64,000 bases of DNA, taken from Ipomoea triloba. Its lineage: Eukaryota > Streptophyta > Magnoliopsida > Solanales > Convolvulaceae. Below are positions 35,607-45,329 of this stretch, in pieces. The notes under the pieces are model-generated. The model had not been told where the DNA came from and searched no databases. It saw nothing but the letters and a program-made list of their open reading frames with translations. Numbering within the stretch: position 1 is the first letter of the stretch; each line of letters starts with the position of its first letter. Both the position numbers and the translations under genes were made by a program. The DNA lies in contig NC_044920.1 of the NCBI RefSeq assembly GCF_003576645.1, positions 4,226,692 to 4,290,691 on the forward strand. The letters run 5' to 3'.

Positions 35607-35613
35607 AAGTCAA
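35607..35613 (-). promoter_or_regulatory. W-box-type site upstream of the VQ gene
   Basis: TTGACTT on the minus strand, about 280 bp before the start codon. WRKY factors bind TTGAC(C/T). A G-box CACGTG lies further up at 35494-35499. VQ proteins partner with WRKYs, so such sites fit, but short motifs occur by chance. Confidence 0.3.
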
Positions 35614-35806
35614 CAGTTTGAATAACTGACTAAAGTTGCCTCCAATTTTCTAATTGGTTTATTAATGTTGTCTTCTGATGACTTGTCTCCTACATTTCCA
35701 CCATTATTCATTTCTTGGAAATTTCATTGAAACCGGTCTCCCCTTTCTACATACAACTGTAGAGAACTATCCCATCATAATATCACTTCAAGGTTCAAGC
35801 TCAGGC

Positions 35807-35813
35807 TATTTAA
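35807..35813 (+). promoter_or_regulatory. Candidate TATA box of the VQ gene
   Basis: TATTTAA lies 77 bp before the ATG, within a plausible distance for a short leader. Composition and position only. Confidence 0.35.
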
Positions 35814-35889
35814 TTACCACTTGTTGCATGAAAATTAAGAGCTTCACTCTCTTTCTGAAATTAATTCATTGCTCTTGGAAGTAATATCC

Positions 35890-36231
35890 ATGGAAAGCTG
35901 GAAACAAGCTGGGCAGGGGCAAAACCCTAGTAAGAAAGTGGGCAAGGAGCCCATAATCAAGGTAAAGTATATTTCCAGTCCGGTGATGGTAAATGCCCGG
36001 AGCGCTTCCGAGTTCCGTGCCATAGTGCAGCAGCTCACCGGGAAAGAAGACTCTCCGGTGGCCGATCATGCGAAGGTGGGTGGCGGAGGTGAGAGCTCAC
36101 GCGCCGCCAGAGTACATGTTCCTGTCCCCAATCGCATGATCAATTGCAATGAAGAAGAAGAAGAAGAATTTTGGAGAGAAATATCAGGTAGCTTAGCTTG
36201 CATTGTAAACCAGAGAGAGAACTGTGATTGA
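35890..36231 (+). CDS. VQ-motif protein, SIB-like
   Basis: Intronless gene of 113 aa. The VQ motif FRAIVQQLTG (residues 42-51) fits FxxxVQxLTG exactly. Before it is VKYISSPVMVNARSASE, the arrangement found in plastid sigma-factor-binding (SIB1/SIB2-like) VQ proteins. VQ proteins bind WRKY transcription factors and modulate defence and stress responses. The C-terminus has an acidic run (NEEEEEEFW). The start is ATG at 35890 in good context (CCATGG); a longer reading from 35869 would begin at TTG and is rejected. No disruption. The gypsy element starts about 690 bp downstream of the stop. Family certain; nearest relative not. Confidence 0.9.
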   Translation: MESWKQAGQGQNPSKKVGKEPIIKVKYISSPVMVNARSASEFRAIVQQLTGKEDSPVADHAKVGGGGESSRAARVHVPVPNRMINCNEEEEEEFWREISGSLACIVNQRENCD

Positions 36232-36304
36232 TTGGCAGTGATCATGCATGGTGATGAATGATATAATGTTTGATTGATTTTTAATAGTGCATTGTGTTGT
36301 TGGA

Positions 36305-36880
36305 TAACAGGCCGGGCCTGTCCAAAGGTTTTATAGACTCCTGGGCGAAATTTAAAAAAGGGTCCCTATATGAATAATTTGTTTCCGGATGATCAATTTG
36401 TTTACTTCATTTTTTTTCTTTTTTCACTTTCGGATGAATGTTTTTTAGGCAACATTGTATAAAAAAAATTATTATAAGATCGATCTTAATAAATAAAAAA
36501 AAAAGGAAACAAAAGCAATTGTCACTTATATGAATCAATTAATCTGAATCAGTCAATCGAAAATCTGTAAGTATTTGAGTGGTTGGTGTGGCAAATCTTT
36601 AAGTATTTGAGTGGTTGGTGTGGCGTTGGCGCGACCGACGACCCTTATACTCCTGGGTGGCGTAAGCGATGAGTGTGCGACAACATCTCTTTCAGACTTT
36701 GTGAGTTCAGTTTTCGACTTCCAAAAACAATTAATCCTACTTTTTTTAATATATAATAAGTACAGTAATATATATATATCTTATTGTATGGGCCTCTATA
36801 AAGATGGGCCCTAAGCAGGCGCCCACCCTGAACCCCCTTAGGGCTAACCCTATTAATAGGCCATCATCACTGAGATCGAT
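36305..36880. mobile_element. Decayed transposon-like segment (GGGCC-ended)
   Basis: Starts CAGGCCGGGCCTGTCC and ends near GGGCCCTAAGCAGGCGCC, ACCCTGAACCCCCTTAGGG, with an AT-rich middle. GGGCC-rich edges of this type are common at remnants of dispersed plant elements. The middle also contains a short duplication (AAGTATTTGAGTGGTTGGTG, twice). No ORF of note. Confidence 0.3.
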
Positions 36881-36920
36881 CTATCTGTTGCCGAAAAGTA
36901 AAACTTTATTTGTTATACTG

Positions 36921-37655
36921 TGATGGAATAATTAGGACCGGGTGCGGAGCAAGAGCCGGGCAAGAAGGAACCGGGGCAAGTACGACCCGGAGGCGGCCAC
37001 GTGGCGGGCTAGCCACGGTCAGCCGCGGCCGAGCGTGGCTCGCGGCACACTCAACCCGGCTGAGCGTCCGCGGCACGCTCAGCGTGGCTCGCGGCACGCT
37101 CAGCCCAGCTGAGCGTCCTCGGCACGCTCAGCCTCGCTGAGCGTCCGCAACGCTCAGCCCAGCTGAGCGTCCGCGGCACGCTCAGCCTCGCTGAGCGTCC
37201 GCAACGCGCTCAGCCATGCTGAGCGTGATCTGCGGCACGCTCAGCCCGCAGCACGCTCAGCCAGGCTGAGCGTGTTCCGCAACACGCTCAGCCCGGCTGA
37301 GCACGGTCCGCAGCACGCTCAGCCCGGCTGAGCGTCCGGGCTCGGCGGTCCGCACGTTGCCCGAGTCTCGCGGCGGCGGTTACGGCCCGGGCGTTAGGCG
37401 CGCTTCCCTGCGTCTTTTCCGGATCAGTTACGCCTAGGGCTGATATAAAAGCTCGTTGGTTGTCTGATCAGGACATACTCACTTACTTTTCAACACACTT
37501 GTCTTGTTATTACATTGCTTACCTTTGTAATAGCGTTATACAATTCAATATATATTTTACCCCCGCGGTATACTTACGATTCATTAGCTTGTCATACCCC
37601 CATTTATTTAATCGGGTTTTGTAATTCGGACCACCCGGGTTATTAAAATCCATCA
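36921..37655 (+). mobile_element. 5' LTR of gypsy element
   Basis: 735 bp. Its first half is an array of CACGCTCAGC(N)4GCTGAGCGT-type hairpin units. It exceeds the 3' LTR by 103 bp because of extra hairpin units around 37095-37195. TATAAAAG at 37443-37450 is a likely Pol II TATA box. Confidence 0.95.
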
Positions 37656-37675
37656 TTGGTGCTCTCGTTGAGAGC
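37656..37675 (+). other. Primer-binding site of gypsy element
   Basis: TTGGTGCTCTCGTTGAGAGC directly follows the CCATCA end of the 5' LTR. TGG-starting sequence here is expected to pair with a tRNA 3' end (CCA); I do not assign the tRNA. Confidence 0.6.
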
Positions 37676-37717
37676 TCGACGTGACAGCTCGAGCGTGCTA
37701 TTTCTTTCCCACTGGCT

Positions 37718-39811
37718 ATGGCAAGGTCTGGATCCAACTCCGGCAATTCCCACGGTTCACGTGGTAACCGCGCCCCGCCCCGTGCCGGCACTCCTAACGG
37801 GACGGCGAGTCGCCAAACCATGCCTGTGAGGTCGACCGGCGACCTCAGGGACGTAATCAACAGTCACCGTCAGGGCGGACCAGCTCCACCTCCTCCACCC
37901 CCAGCTCCGGGCTTTCAGGAGGGGATGGTCGCGCTTCGGCAAGCCACAACGGTGCTGACACAGATCTTGGATGGACTTCAGGGGAGCTTGGCGGCCCCAC
38001 CACCCGGTCCGTCACGACGGGTGGGAGCTCCGAGCACCCGCCATCCTCCAACCCCCGAACCTCGCATGGATGCGGAGGTCAACTCCCCACGACCTTCGGC
38101 AAGAAGGGGAGGGGACGAGGCCCCTAGAGGACGACCCACGCCACGTGAGATGGGCGGAGCCCGGCCGGTTCGAGCTACCAAGTCCGCGCTCGGGCGGTTG
38201 GGCACGTGGGTCCCGGTTCGTGAACGCCTCGACTTTGGGCCTCACCACGAGGTGCCCGTCGAGGGATCGGCGTTGCGTCGAGCCCCGAGCGCTGAGCCCC
38301 GCGCGGGATCGGCGTTGCGTCGAGCCCCGAGCGCTGAGCCCCGCGCCGCGTCCCGGCATGAGCAGGCCTCGCGGATAGAGCGATCTGGTGAAACTCGAGG
38401 CCGACCCTCGGGATCTCCTCACAACGAAATGGAACAGTTGCGCAGACCCTCGGGATCTCCTCACAACGAAATGGAACAGTTGCGCAGACGATTGGACGAG
38501 CTCCAAAGAAGATTGGAGATATTGCGCAGACGATTGGACGAGCTCCAAAGAAGATTGGAGATAGGGGAAGGAGCACCGGACGAGCTCCAAAGAAGATTGG
38601 AGATAGGGGAAGGAGCACCAGTGCCGCAGGAGGCACTAACCTCACCCTTCACGGAGGACATCATGGCCCAGCCCCTGCCACGAGATTTGCGCTGGCCGAC
38701 CATAAAACTTTATTCAGGGTCGTCCGACCCTCGGGCTCACATCAACAGGTACCGGGCGGCCATCATGATGATGGACGCCAGCGACGCCGTTATGTGCCAA
38801 GGCTTCTTCGCGACCCTGGACGGCCAGGCTCAGGATTGGTTCACGACCCTACCCGAGGGGTCTATTTCATCCTTTGCCGACCTCTCGGGGCGATTTCTGT
38901 CACACTTTGCAGGCAATATCCCAAAGAAGAAACAATTCGCGACCATGTGCAAGTTGGAACAAGGGAGCACAGAGAGCCTGACCGACTACCTAGCTAAGTG
39001 GAAGAAGGAGGCGAGGTCAGTTGATAACTTCGACGAGAACGCGGCCGTGCCAATCTTCACTAGCAATGTCAGGTCAGGACCTTTTCATCGTGACCTCGTC
39101 CAGAATCCGCCAAAGACTTATGCGGCATTGCTGGACCGAGCAACGAGGTTCGCGGAGGCGGAGGAGGCCGAGCGGAAGAAGAAGGAAGAGGAGAGGGGGC
39201 GTCGAGACAAGGCCCCCCAGGAGGACCGCCGTGCTCCGAGGCCCCCGCGCCAAGGCCCACGGTTGGCCCCACTGCGTTGCTTCACGCCCCTGACACACCC
39301 GCTGGCCGCCATCCTAGAGCATGCCGAGGTCATGGGTATCGTGTCGTACCCGGCTGAGTGTTTGAAGATCTCGCCCAACGCCGACCCCAACAAATACTGT
39401 CGGTTCCACAGGCAGATAGGGCACGACACGGAGGAATGCATGGTCCTCAAACGCCAGATCGAGGAACTCATTCAAAAGGGCTACCTTGGCCAATACGTAA
39501 AACGACCCAGCCAGGGCAAAGCTCAAGGCCCAGGCAACATTTGGAAAAAGAAGGGTGGTTCCGGGCCACCCGCTCCCGGGTCCCGCAAAAGGGAACTCGA
39601 CCAACCCGCGGAGGAAGAGGAGAAGGAATCGGATGACTCCCACCCCCCCCCCCCAGAAGAAGCAAATCCATGTCATATTTGGGGGGCCGGAAGGGGGAGA
39701 CACGCAATCGGAGAGGAAGAAATGGGCTCGAAGCCTTTACGTAGGGGAAGTCGTCCGTCAGCCACACGAAAAGAAGCCGAGGAGGGATCCCATTGTGTTC
39801 ACGGACGATGA
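37718..39811 (+). CDS. gag: Gag polyprotein of gypsy element
   Basis: 697-aa frame starting MARSGSNSGNSHGSRGNRAP. Proline/arginine-rich N-terminus, then duplicated peptides (LRRAPSAEPRA twice, RPSGSPHNEMEQLR twice, RRLDELQRRLEI four times). The Retrotrans_gag core follows at about residues 350-480 (GQAQDWFTTLP, FLSHFA, ESLTDYLAKW). At about 560 is the Tat-type zinc motif CRFHRQIGHDTEEC with LKRQIEELIQKGYL. Gag assembles the virus-like particle and packages RNA. After a C12 run at 39643-39654 the frame leaves the pol reading frame and ends in a short unrelated tail, so the gag-pol continuity seen in this lineage is broken here. Confidence 0.88.
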   Translation: MARSGSNSGNSHGSRGNRAPPRAGTPNGTASRQTMPVRSTGDLRDVINSHRQGGPAPPPPPPAPGFQEGMVALRQATTVLTQILDGLQGSLAAPPPGPSRRVGAPSTRHPPTPEPRMDAEVNSPRPSARRGGDEAPRGRPTPREMGGARPVRATKSALGRLGTWVPVRERLDFGPHHEVPVEGSALRRAPSAEPRAGSALRRAPSAEPRAASRHEQASRIERSGETRGRPSGSPHNEMEQLRRPSGSPHNEMEQLRRRLDELQRRLEILRRRLDELQRRLEIGEGAPDELQRRLEIGEGAPVPQEALTSPFTEDIMAQPLPRDLRWPTIKLYSGSSDPRAHINRYRAAIMMMDASDAVMCQGFFATLDGQAQDWFTTLPEGSISSFADLSGRFLSHFAGNIPKKKQFATMCKLEQGSTESLTDYLAKWKKEARSVDNFDENAAVPIFTSNVRSGPFHRDLVQNPPKTYAALLDRATRFAEAEEAERKKKEEERGRRDKAPQEDRRAPRPPRQGPRLAPLRCFTPLTHPLAAILEHAEVMGIVSYPAECLKISPNADPNKYCRFHRQIGHDTEECMVLKRQIEELIQKGYLGQYVKRPSQGKAQGPGNIWKKKGGSGPPAPGSRKRELDQPAEEEEKESDDSHPPPPEEANPCHIWGAGRGRHAIGEEEMGSKPLRRGSRPSATRKEAEEGSHCVHGR

Positions 39812-40640
39812 CCTCTCGGAGGGCCCCCTACCACACCGCGACGCAGTGGTAATCAGGCTTGACATTAACAACATTATCGTGCACCGAGTGCTGGTGGACA
39901 CGGGGAGTTCGGTGAATGTCATGTACCATGACACATTCGCCAAGCTGAGCTTGTCGAGGAAGCAGTTGATGCCGGTGCGGACCCCGTTGGCGGGGTTCAC
40001 GGGGGATTCCATCGAGGCAGAAGGCTCCATCAACCTGGAAGTGGAAATAGGCGACCTACCACACGTCAAAAGGTGGGAGGTTGAGTTCGTGGTTGTGAGA
40101 CTCGGGGGCGCGCACAACATCATCCTTGGCCGCCCAGCCTTGGAGGACCTCCGGTGTGTCATATCTATGGAGCACCTGTGCCTGAAGTTCCCCACCCCCA
40201 CCGGGGTCGGGACAGCGAGAGGAGATCAGAAGGTCAACCGGAGCTGTTACCTGAAAGCGTGTCGCCAAATCGGCAGTAGGGACCTCCAGGTCCACACCAT
40301 CGCCGAGAAGGCACTACAAGGCGAGGAAAATCGGCCCCGTGCCGAACCCATAGTAGAGACGGAGGATGTAGTGTTAGACCTCGGACGGCCTGAAAGGGTC
40401 GTGAAAGTCGGAACGGGACTGCCGGCCGAGCTACGGGGCCGGATCATAGAAGTCATCCGCCGCTTCAAGGACGTGTTCGCCTGGGGCCCGGAGGACATGC
40501 CGGGACTCAGTAGGGAAGTGATCACACACAAGCTGGCGGTCGACCCAACGATTAAGCCGGTACAACAGAAGAAAAGGTACCTCTCGGCGGAGAGACGGGA
40601 ATTTGTGAAAAAGGAGGTTAACACCCTCTTGGAGATCGGG
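39640..40640 (+). pseudogene. pol: Pol, protease and start of reverse transcriptase (5' part)
   Basis: Open frame running from 39555 and meaningful after the C12 tract. It shows the lineage-typical IHVIFGGPEGG, then the aspartic protease with VLVDTGSSVNVMY (catalytic DTG at about 39900), a long linker, and the beginning of RT (HKLAVDPTIKPVQQKKRYLS, then VNTLLEIG). It stops at the N at 40641. The RT palm with the YxDD motif is missing from the window, so the element cannot be judged functional. Confidence 0.85.
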
Positions 40641-40641
40641 N
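40641..40641. other. Single N: assembly join hiding the RT core
   Basis: Sequence jumps from the first residues of RT to the middle of RNase H (NEAEYEALLCGL). About 400 codons normally present are missing. One N is used here as a gap of unknown size. Confidence 0.85.
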
Positions 40642-42231
40642 AACGAAGCCGAGTATGAGGCGCTGCTGTGCGGACTCCAACTCGCAGTGAGCATGAAGGT
40701 CGAAAAGCTGAAAATTCGGTGCGACTCCAGGCTCGTGGTCGGCCAAGTGTCCGGCGAGTTCGAAGCGAACGAGGAGAGGATGATCCGGTACCGCGACGTG
40801 GTGCTCCGAGTCTTGGGGCAGATCGCCCAACACGAAATTTTGCAAATACCAAGAGAGCAAAACGCAGAAGCTGATACGCTCTCCAAGCTCAGCCAGGCCA
40901 CCCCAGAATACATCTCGAAAATTGCAAGGATAGAGGACCTCCATAAGTCCAGCTTGGAGGCATATCCGGTCATGCCCGTGCAAAGCCGTCCGCCCTGTTG
41001 GTTGGACCATCTCGTGCAGTACAAGAGGACGGGCACCCTACCCCCGGATGAAGCCGACGCTAAGGCAGCCAAGAGACGCGCCCCGACATACGAGCTTATC
41101 GGGGACATCCTATACAAGAGGTCCTATAACGGGGCGTTGCTAAGGTGTTTATACCCAGATGAAGCCCGGGCTCTCATCGAGGAGATTCACGAAGGAACTT
41201 GCGCAGCCCATCAGGGAGCTTATACCATGGCCCGGAGAGCCATACTTCAAGGCTACTTCTGGCCGGGGATGGCGAAGGAATGTGCGGATTACGCACGGAG
41301 CTGCCCGACTTGCCAACAATTCCAGACCGGCCCGGGCAGACCCGCCACCAACTACACTCCGATTAGCTCTGTCATACCATTCTCAAGGTGGGGCATCGAT
41401 ATTGTAGGAGCCTTGCCCATGGGCTCGGGCAAGCGAAAATATGTCATCGTCGCGGTGGATTATTTCACGAAGTGGGTGGAGGCCGAACCCCTAGCAAGCA
41501 TTACCAGCGTTCGGTGCAAACAGTTCATATACTCCCACATACTATGCCGTTTCGGGGTGCCAATGCAAATCATTTCCGATAACGGTCGCCAGTTCGAGGG
41601 AAAGGAGTTCAAGTTGTTCTGCCAGGAGTGGCGCATCACCCACACCCAAGTCTCCGTGGCCTACCCCCAAGCGAACGGCCAGGTGGAGAATGCCAACCGC
41701 ACGATAGTAGACGGGTTGAAGAAGACCCTGGAGGCGGCGGGAGGAGCGTGGGTCGAGAACCTAGAGGCGGTCCTCTGGGCGTATCGCACCACGCCACGAA
41801 AAGCAACAGGCGAGACCCCATTCGCGCTGTGCTACGGATTCGAAGCTAGAGCTCCGGCAGAGGCTATCATTCCGACGCGACGAAGTGAGGAATACGATCC
41901 CGAACGCAACGAGGAGCACCACCGGGCTGACCTCCACCTGATAGACGAGAAACGCGAAGCAGCCATGGTGCGCGCGGAAAACTACCAAAGACAGGCTAAG
42001 GCATACCATGACAAAAGAGCACAGCCCCGATACTTCCAAGTCGGCGATTACGTGCTAAGGCGCCGCGAAGCCAGCAAGCCCCTAGACGGTGGCAAGTTAG
42101 CCAAGCGCTGGGAAGGACCTTACATAGTTTCAGCCGTGGTCCGCCCCGGCAGTTACAAGCTGAGGACGCCGAAGGGCAAAGAAGTAGAAAGGGTCTGGAA
42201 TTCAGAACATTTAGTTAAGTACTTCCAGTAA
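40642..42231 (+). CDS. pol: Pol 3' part: RNase H and integrase of gypsy element
   Basis: Open from the N to the stop (about 529 codons). RNase H part: NEAEYEALLCGL, then RCDSRLVVGQV and ILQIPREQNAEADTLSKL. Integrase: HHCC zinc finger (HEGTCAAHQGAYTMARRA, then CPTCQQF), catalytic core WGIDIVGALP, IISDNGRQFEG and ANGQVENANRTI giving the D,D,E triad, and an SH3-like end (LAKRWEGPYIV, then VWNSEHLVKYF). No chromodomain, which excludes the chromovirus branch. Integrase joins the cDNA to the host chromosome. Confidence 0.9.
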   Translation, partial: NEAEYEALLCGLQLAVSMKVEKLKIRCDSRLVVGQVSGEFEANEERMIRYRDVVLRVLGQIAQHEILQIPREQNAEADTLSKLSQATPEYISKIARIEDLHKSSLEAYPVMPVQSRPPCWLDHLVQYKRTGTLPPDEADAKAAKRRAPTYELIGDILYKRSYNGALLRCLYPDEARALIEEIHEGTCAAHQGAYTMARRAILQGYFWPGMAKECADYARSCPTCQQFQTGPGRPATNYTPISSVIPFSRWGIDIVGALPMGSGKRKYVIVAVDYFTKWVEAEPLASITSVRCKQFIYSHILCRFGVPMQIISDNGRQFEGKEFKLFCQEWRITHTQVSVAYPQANGQVENANRTIVDGLKKTLEAAGGAWVENLEAVLWAYRTTPRKATGETPFALCYGFEARAPAEAIIPTRRSEEYDPERNEEHHRADLHLIDEKREAAMVRAENYQRQAKAYHDKRAQPRYFQVGDYVLRRREASKPLDGGKLAKRWEGPYIVSAVVRPGSYKLRTPKGKEVERVWNSEHLVKYFQ

Positions 42232-42388
42232 CGTTAAAAATGTAAGGCGGTCCGCCCTCCTTTCAGTTCATTTTTTCTTTTCTCGTGACACAATAAATCA
42301 GCGTTTTTTCCAGCACACGCTTTCCGGATCGACCGAGTCTTTTGATTCCAGCGAGCCAGGGAGCTCCAACTCGAAACAACCAAAACAC

Positions 42389-42660
42389 CCTAGGGGCAAC
42401 ACAAGGCCCGACCTTGCCTATTGCCGAACGGAAGAGTCCCTAGACGCAAGGCTAGATAGCCTCGACTTAGGACGGCTACATTCCCTAGGGGTGACACGGG
42501 GCCCGACCTCGACTGTCACCGAACGGAAGAGCCGCTAGACGCGGGACCACAAGGTTCCGGCCTAGGCCGGCTAGCACCCTAGGGAGGGTACGAGGCGCGC
42601 GCCTCACGTACCATCGAACGGGTGCGCTAAGGGTCGAGGGACTAAGTCCCGCGACCCGAC
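42389..42660 (+). repeat. Tandem repeat of about 95 bp between pol and antisense gene
   Basis: Three degenerate units beginning CCCTAGGGGCAAC, CCCTAGGGGTGAC and CCCTAGGGAGGGTAC, each followed by GGCCCGACCT-like and CGAACGG(A)AGAG(T/C) blocks. Non-coding tandem repeats at this place are a known trait of Retand-type elements. Confidence 0.75.
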
Positions 42661-43102
42661 GCCAACTCAGAAAAAGCAAAAGCATGTAAAAGCAAAGGAA
42701 AGAAACATGGAAAGACAGTGATCACAAAATACCCAGACGCTCGGGGAAGGGGCTCAGAGCCACCCAAGACCGAGTGTAAGTTAACCGAGGCCGAGGCCGA
42801 GCGTCGCAGCCTCAGCAGCGCGCCGCGCTCGGCCGAGGCCGGGGAGGGACACGCCGGGCCGAGCCTGACTCGGAACCCAGAGCACGCAATAGAAGGCAAG
42901 GATACGCAGTTTATTGAAAGCAGTTTATTGAAAACAAGGCGAAACGAGCAAAGTCGAAACAAGCAAGGCTGGGGTTGAGAACAACCAAATTCCAGCCATA
43001 ATGTCAAAGCACAAGAACGAGTAGTCCACGCTACGACAACAACGGAAACAACCAACGATAAACGACCTAAAAAAGATAACGACATGGGAACCTCCAAAGA
43101 CA

Positions 43103-45323
43103 CTAAGGATCGCGCGCCCCAGAGGTCCCTGCCTGGTCGAAATTGACCATGCCCGGGGAAAGACAAATCTGGTCCAGCGGGGTGTCTGCCGCGCCGCCTA
43201 AGCCGAGCGCGAGACCAGGGAATGGATCATCACCGAGGGCAGCTCCAGTCCCAGATGCGCCATGAGAAGCAGCAGTTTCGATTTGGGGCTCCGGGTCCAT
43301 GAGTTCCAAAGGGAGTCCCCACGCCTCGGGGTCGAAGGACGGATCTCGGCACCGCAGTTGCGTGTAGATCTTGTGCTGCATGTCGTACTCACCAATGTCG
43401 GCCATGTCCGCAGCCTCCATGGCCACGTATCGACTCCCCGCCCTAGTGGCCTTCAGCGCCTCATAGCTCTCCTCCACGTGCTCCGAGATATAAGCTCGCA
43501 CATCCACGGGGAAAGCCGAGGACTCGCGGTAGCGCGTCACAGCCGCGGCCGACCGCTCCTCGGCGGCTCTCTGTCCCTCGAGGGCTCTCTTCTCCCGCAA
43601 GGCCATTTGCTCGCGTTGAAAGTTCAGCTGCTCACATTGCAGATTCAGCGACCCCATCTGGGCCTCCAGCTCCTGGCGCGCCTTGGCCTCAACCTCCAGA
43701 GCGTCCCCCATGGCACCGTAGCGAACCACGGTCTGCAAGCAGGACGACGAGCAAACAAGATAATCGCGGAACCGAAGGAGAGGGGGAGGATCGCGGAAAT
43801 ACACAAAATAGGGACATACCTCCATTAACGAGCGGTAATCCGGGCGGCCACGACACGACTCCTTATCGCGGGTCGAGACAAGGCTCCGCATCACATCTTC
43901 CGCTAGCACATCCCCCTGGAGCAAAGAGACCGAGGGAGGGATGGACACAGGCCAACTTGGAGGGGCGGAGGGCATGGCAAACGTGGAGCCCATCGGGGCT
44001 GCAAAGCCGGGAGCGGAGGTAGCAAAGCCAGGCGCCGGGTTGTCCGCTGTGGTGGACGCCGAGCTGTGGCGACTTCGTGGAACCGGCGCTTGACCCGGAG
44101 GGGAGGACCGAGGCGCGGCACGCGGTACACGTGACCGGCTGGGCTCCCCTCGGCGGGCCCTCTTGCTGTTCTGGCTCCTATAGGCTGCGAGGACCGCGCG
44201 GGCATTCTCAGCTTCGTCGCTCATCCCTAAAACGTGCAAGAACAAGCAAGTTATATACCAAGCAAAGCATGTATCGAAACAAAGCAAGCAAAATAAAATC
44301 ATGGGAAAAGAACGAACCACGATAGTCAGGGTCGGAAGCACCGGACGACGACTCCTCGCCCTCAACTATATCGCCCTCGGAACCTCCGGACTCCCCGGAA
44401 GACAACACTAACAATCGGGGGACAAGGGGTTGAGGGGGAGGGGGAAGCGGCACACCACGCACGCAGCCTATATCGTGCAGGGCCTCGGGAGTGACCAGAG
44501 GCTCCGAGCAAATCCCCCGTTGACCGTTGAGGAAAGCGTTCAAATGGGATGAGAGGTAAGGTACGGGGTCGACCTTGGCTTTTGAGAGGTATCCCCCCCA
44601 AGGAACCTCGAAGGGAAGACCGGGACCGGTGGAGATAAAGACAAACTTGGGTTTCCAATACTTGTTAGCCACTTTAATATCCTGGAAAAATCGGGTCTTA
44701 GAGCGGGCAGAGATTCCCGCATAGCCCCTACCCTGGGCCCCCCCCGAACTACCGCCTACTTGGAAGAGTTGCTGGAACAGACTGAGAGATGGGTGGACGG
44801 ACATCTGACTACACCTGACTAGGAAGGCGGAAAGGATCCTATGGGAGTTGGGCACTAACTGCCCCAAGGCCACGCGGTGGTGGTTTAGGAACTCAATAAT
44901 GAAGGGATGTAATGGGAAGGCGAGCCCCATTTGGAGCGAGGTAAGGTACACCCCGAAGTGGCGAGGGGAAGGGGGCTCCAGGATACTTCGACCAGGGACG
45001 GGAAGGACAAGCTCTACTGTGGGCCCGACAAGAGACTTGGCGAACTCAATCTCATAGTCGGTCAAGGCTTGAGCCAGAGTCCCGCCAGGGACGCGGGGGT
45101 CAAGCAGTGTGTGGACAGACTCGTCATAGGGCTCGAGTAGCGGCGCCGGCTCTATAACATAGCGCGGAGCGGCGTCCATGAGATTCACGGAAGGCTCGGG
45201 AACCCCGTCAAAAGGATAGGGAAAATTCTCGTAGGTAAGAGCTTCCTCGCTGGAGGAGGGGACCTCAGAGCGGTCGATGGAATCCAGAAAACTCTCGTAC
45301 GGGTCGTACGAGGAAGAGTGCAT
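43103..45323 (-). CDS. Spliced antisense gene of the gypsy element (gypsy-type transposon protein)
   Basis: Minus-strand gene between pol and the 3' LTR. Exons 45323-44318, 44226-43820 and 43732-43103, separated by a 91-nt and an 87-nt GT-AG intron with matching phases, give 680 codons. The protein has an acidic start (MHSSSYDPYESFLDSIDRSE), a folded region (IEFLNHHRVALGQLVPNSHR, then KYWKPKFVFI), a low-complexity middle, a coiled coil (QLNFQREQMALREKRALEGQ), and MQHKIYTQLRCRDPSFDPEA near the end. I relate the folded region to the 'putative gypsy-type transposon' (Transposase_28-like) family. The second intron is in frame, so unspliced reading is also open. Role unknown; additional antisense ORFs are typical of Tat-lineage elements. 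A related version forms the palindrome at 21.4-27 kb. Confidence 0.82.
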
Positions 45324-45329
45324 GCAGGC

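Noticed and set aside
35869..35889. VQ protein start seven codons upstream
   Set aside because: That frame would begin with TTG; the first ATG, at 35890, has good context.
37718..39767. Several minus-strand ORFs of 75-190 aa opposite gag
   Set aside because: Shadows of a GC-rich coding frame; low complexity and no known domain.
40056..41117. Minus-strand ORFs of 200-228 aa opposite pol
   Set aside because: They cross the N at 40641 and mirror pol codons; no homology.
42642..43166. 174-aa minus-strand ORF next to the antisense gene
   Set aside because: Overlaps the repeat and 3' region and has no features; the spliced antisense gene ends at 43103.
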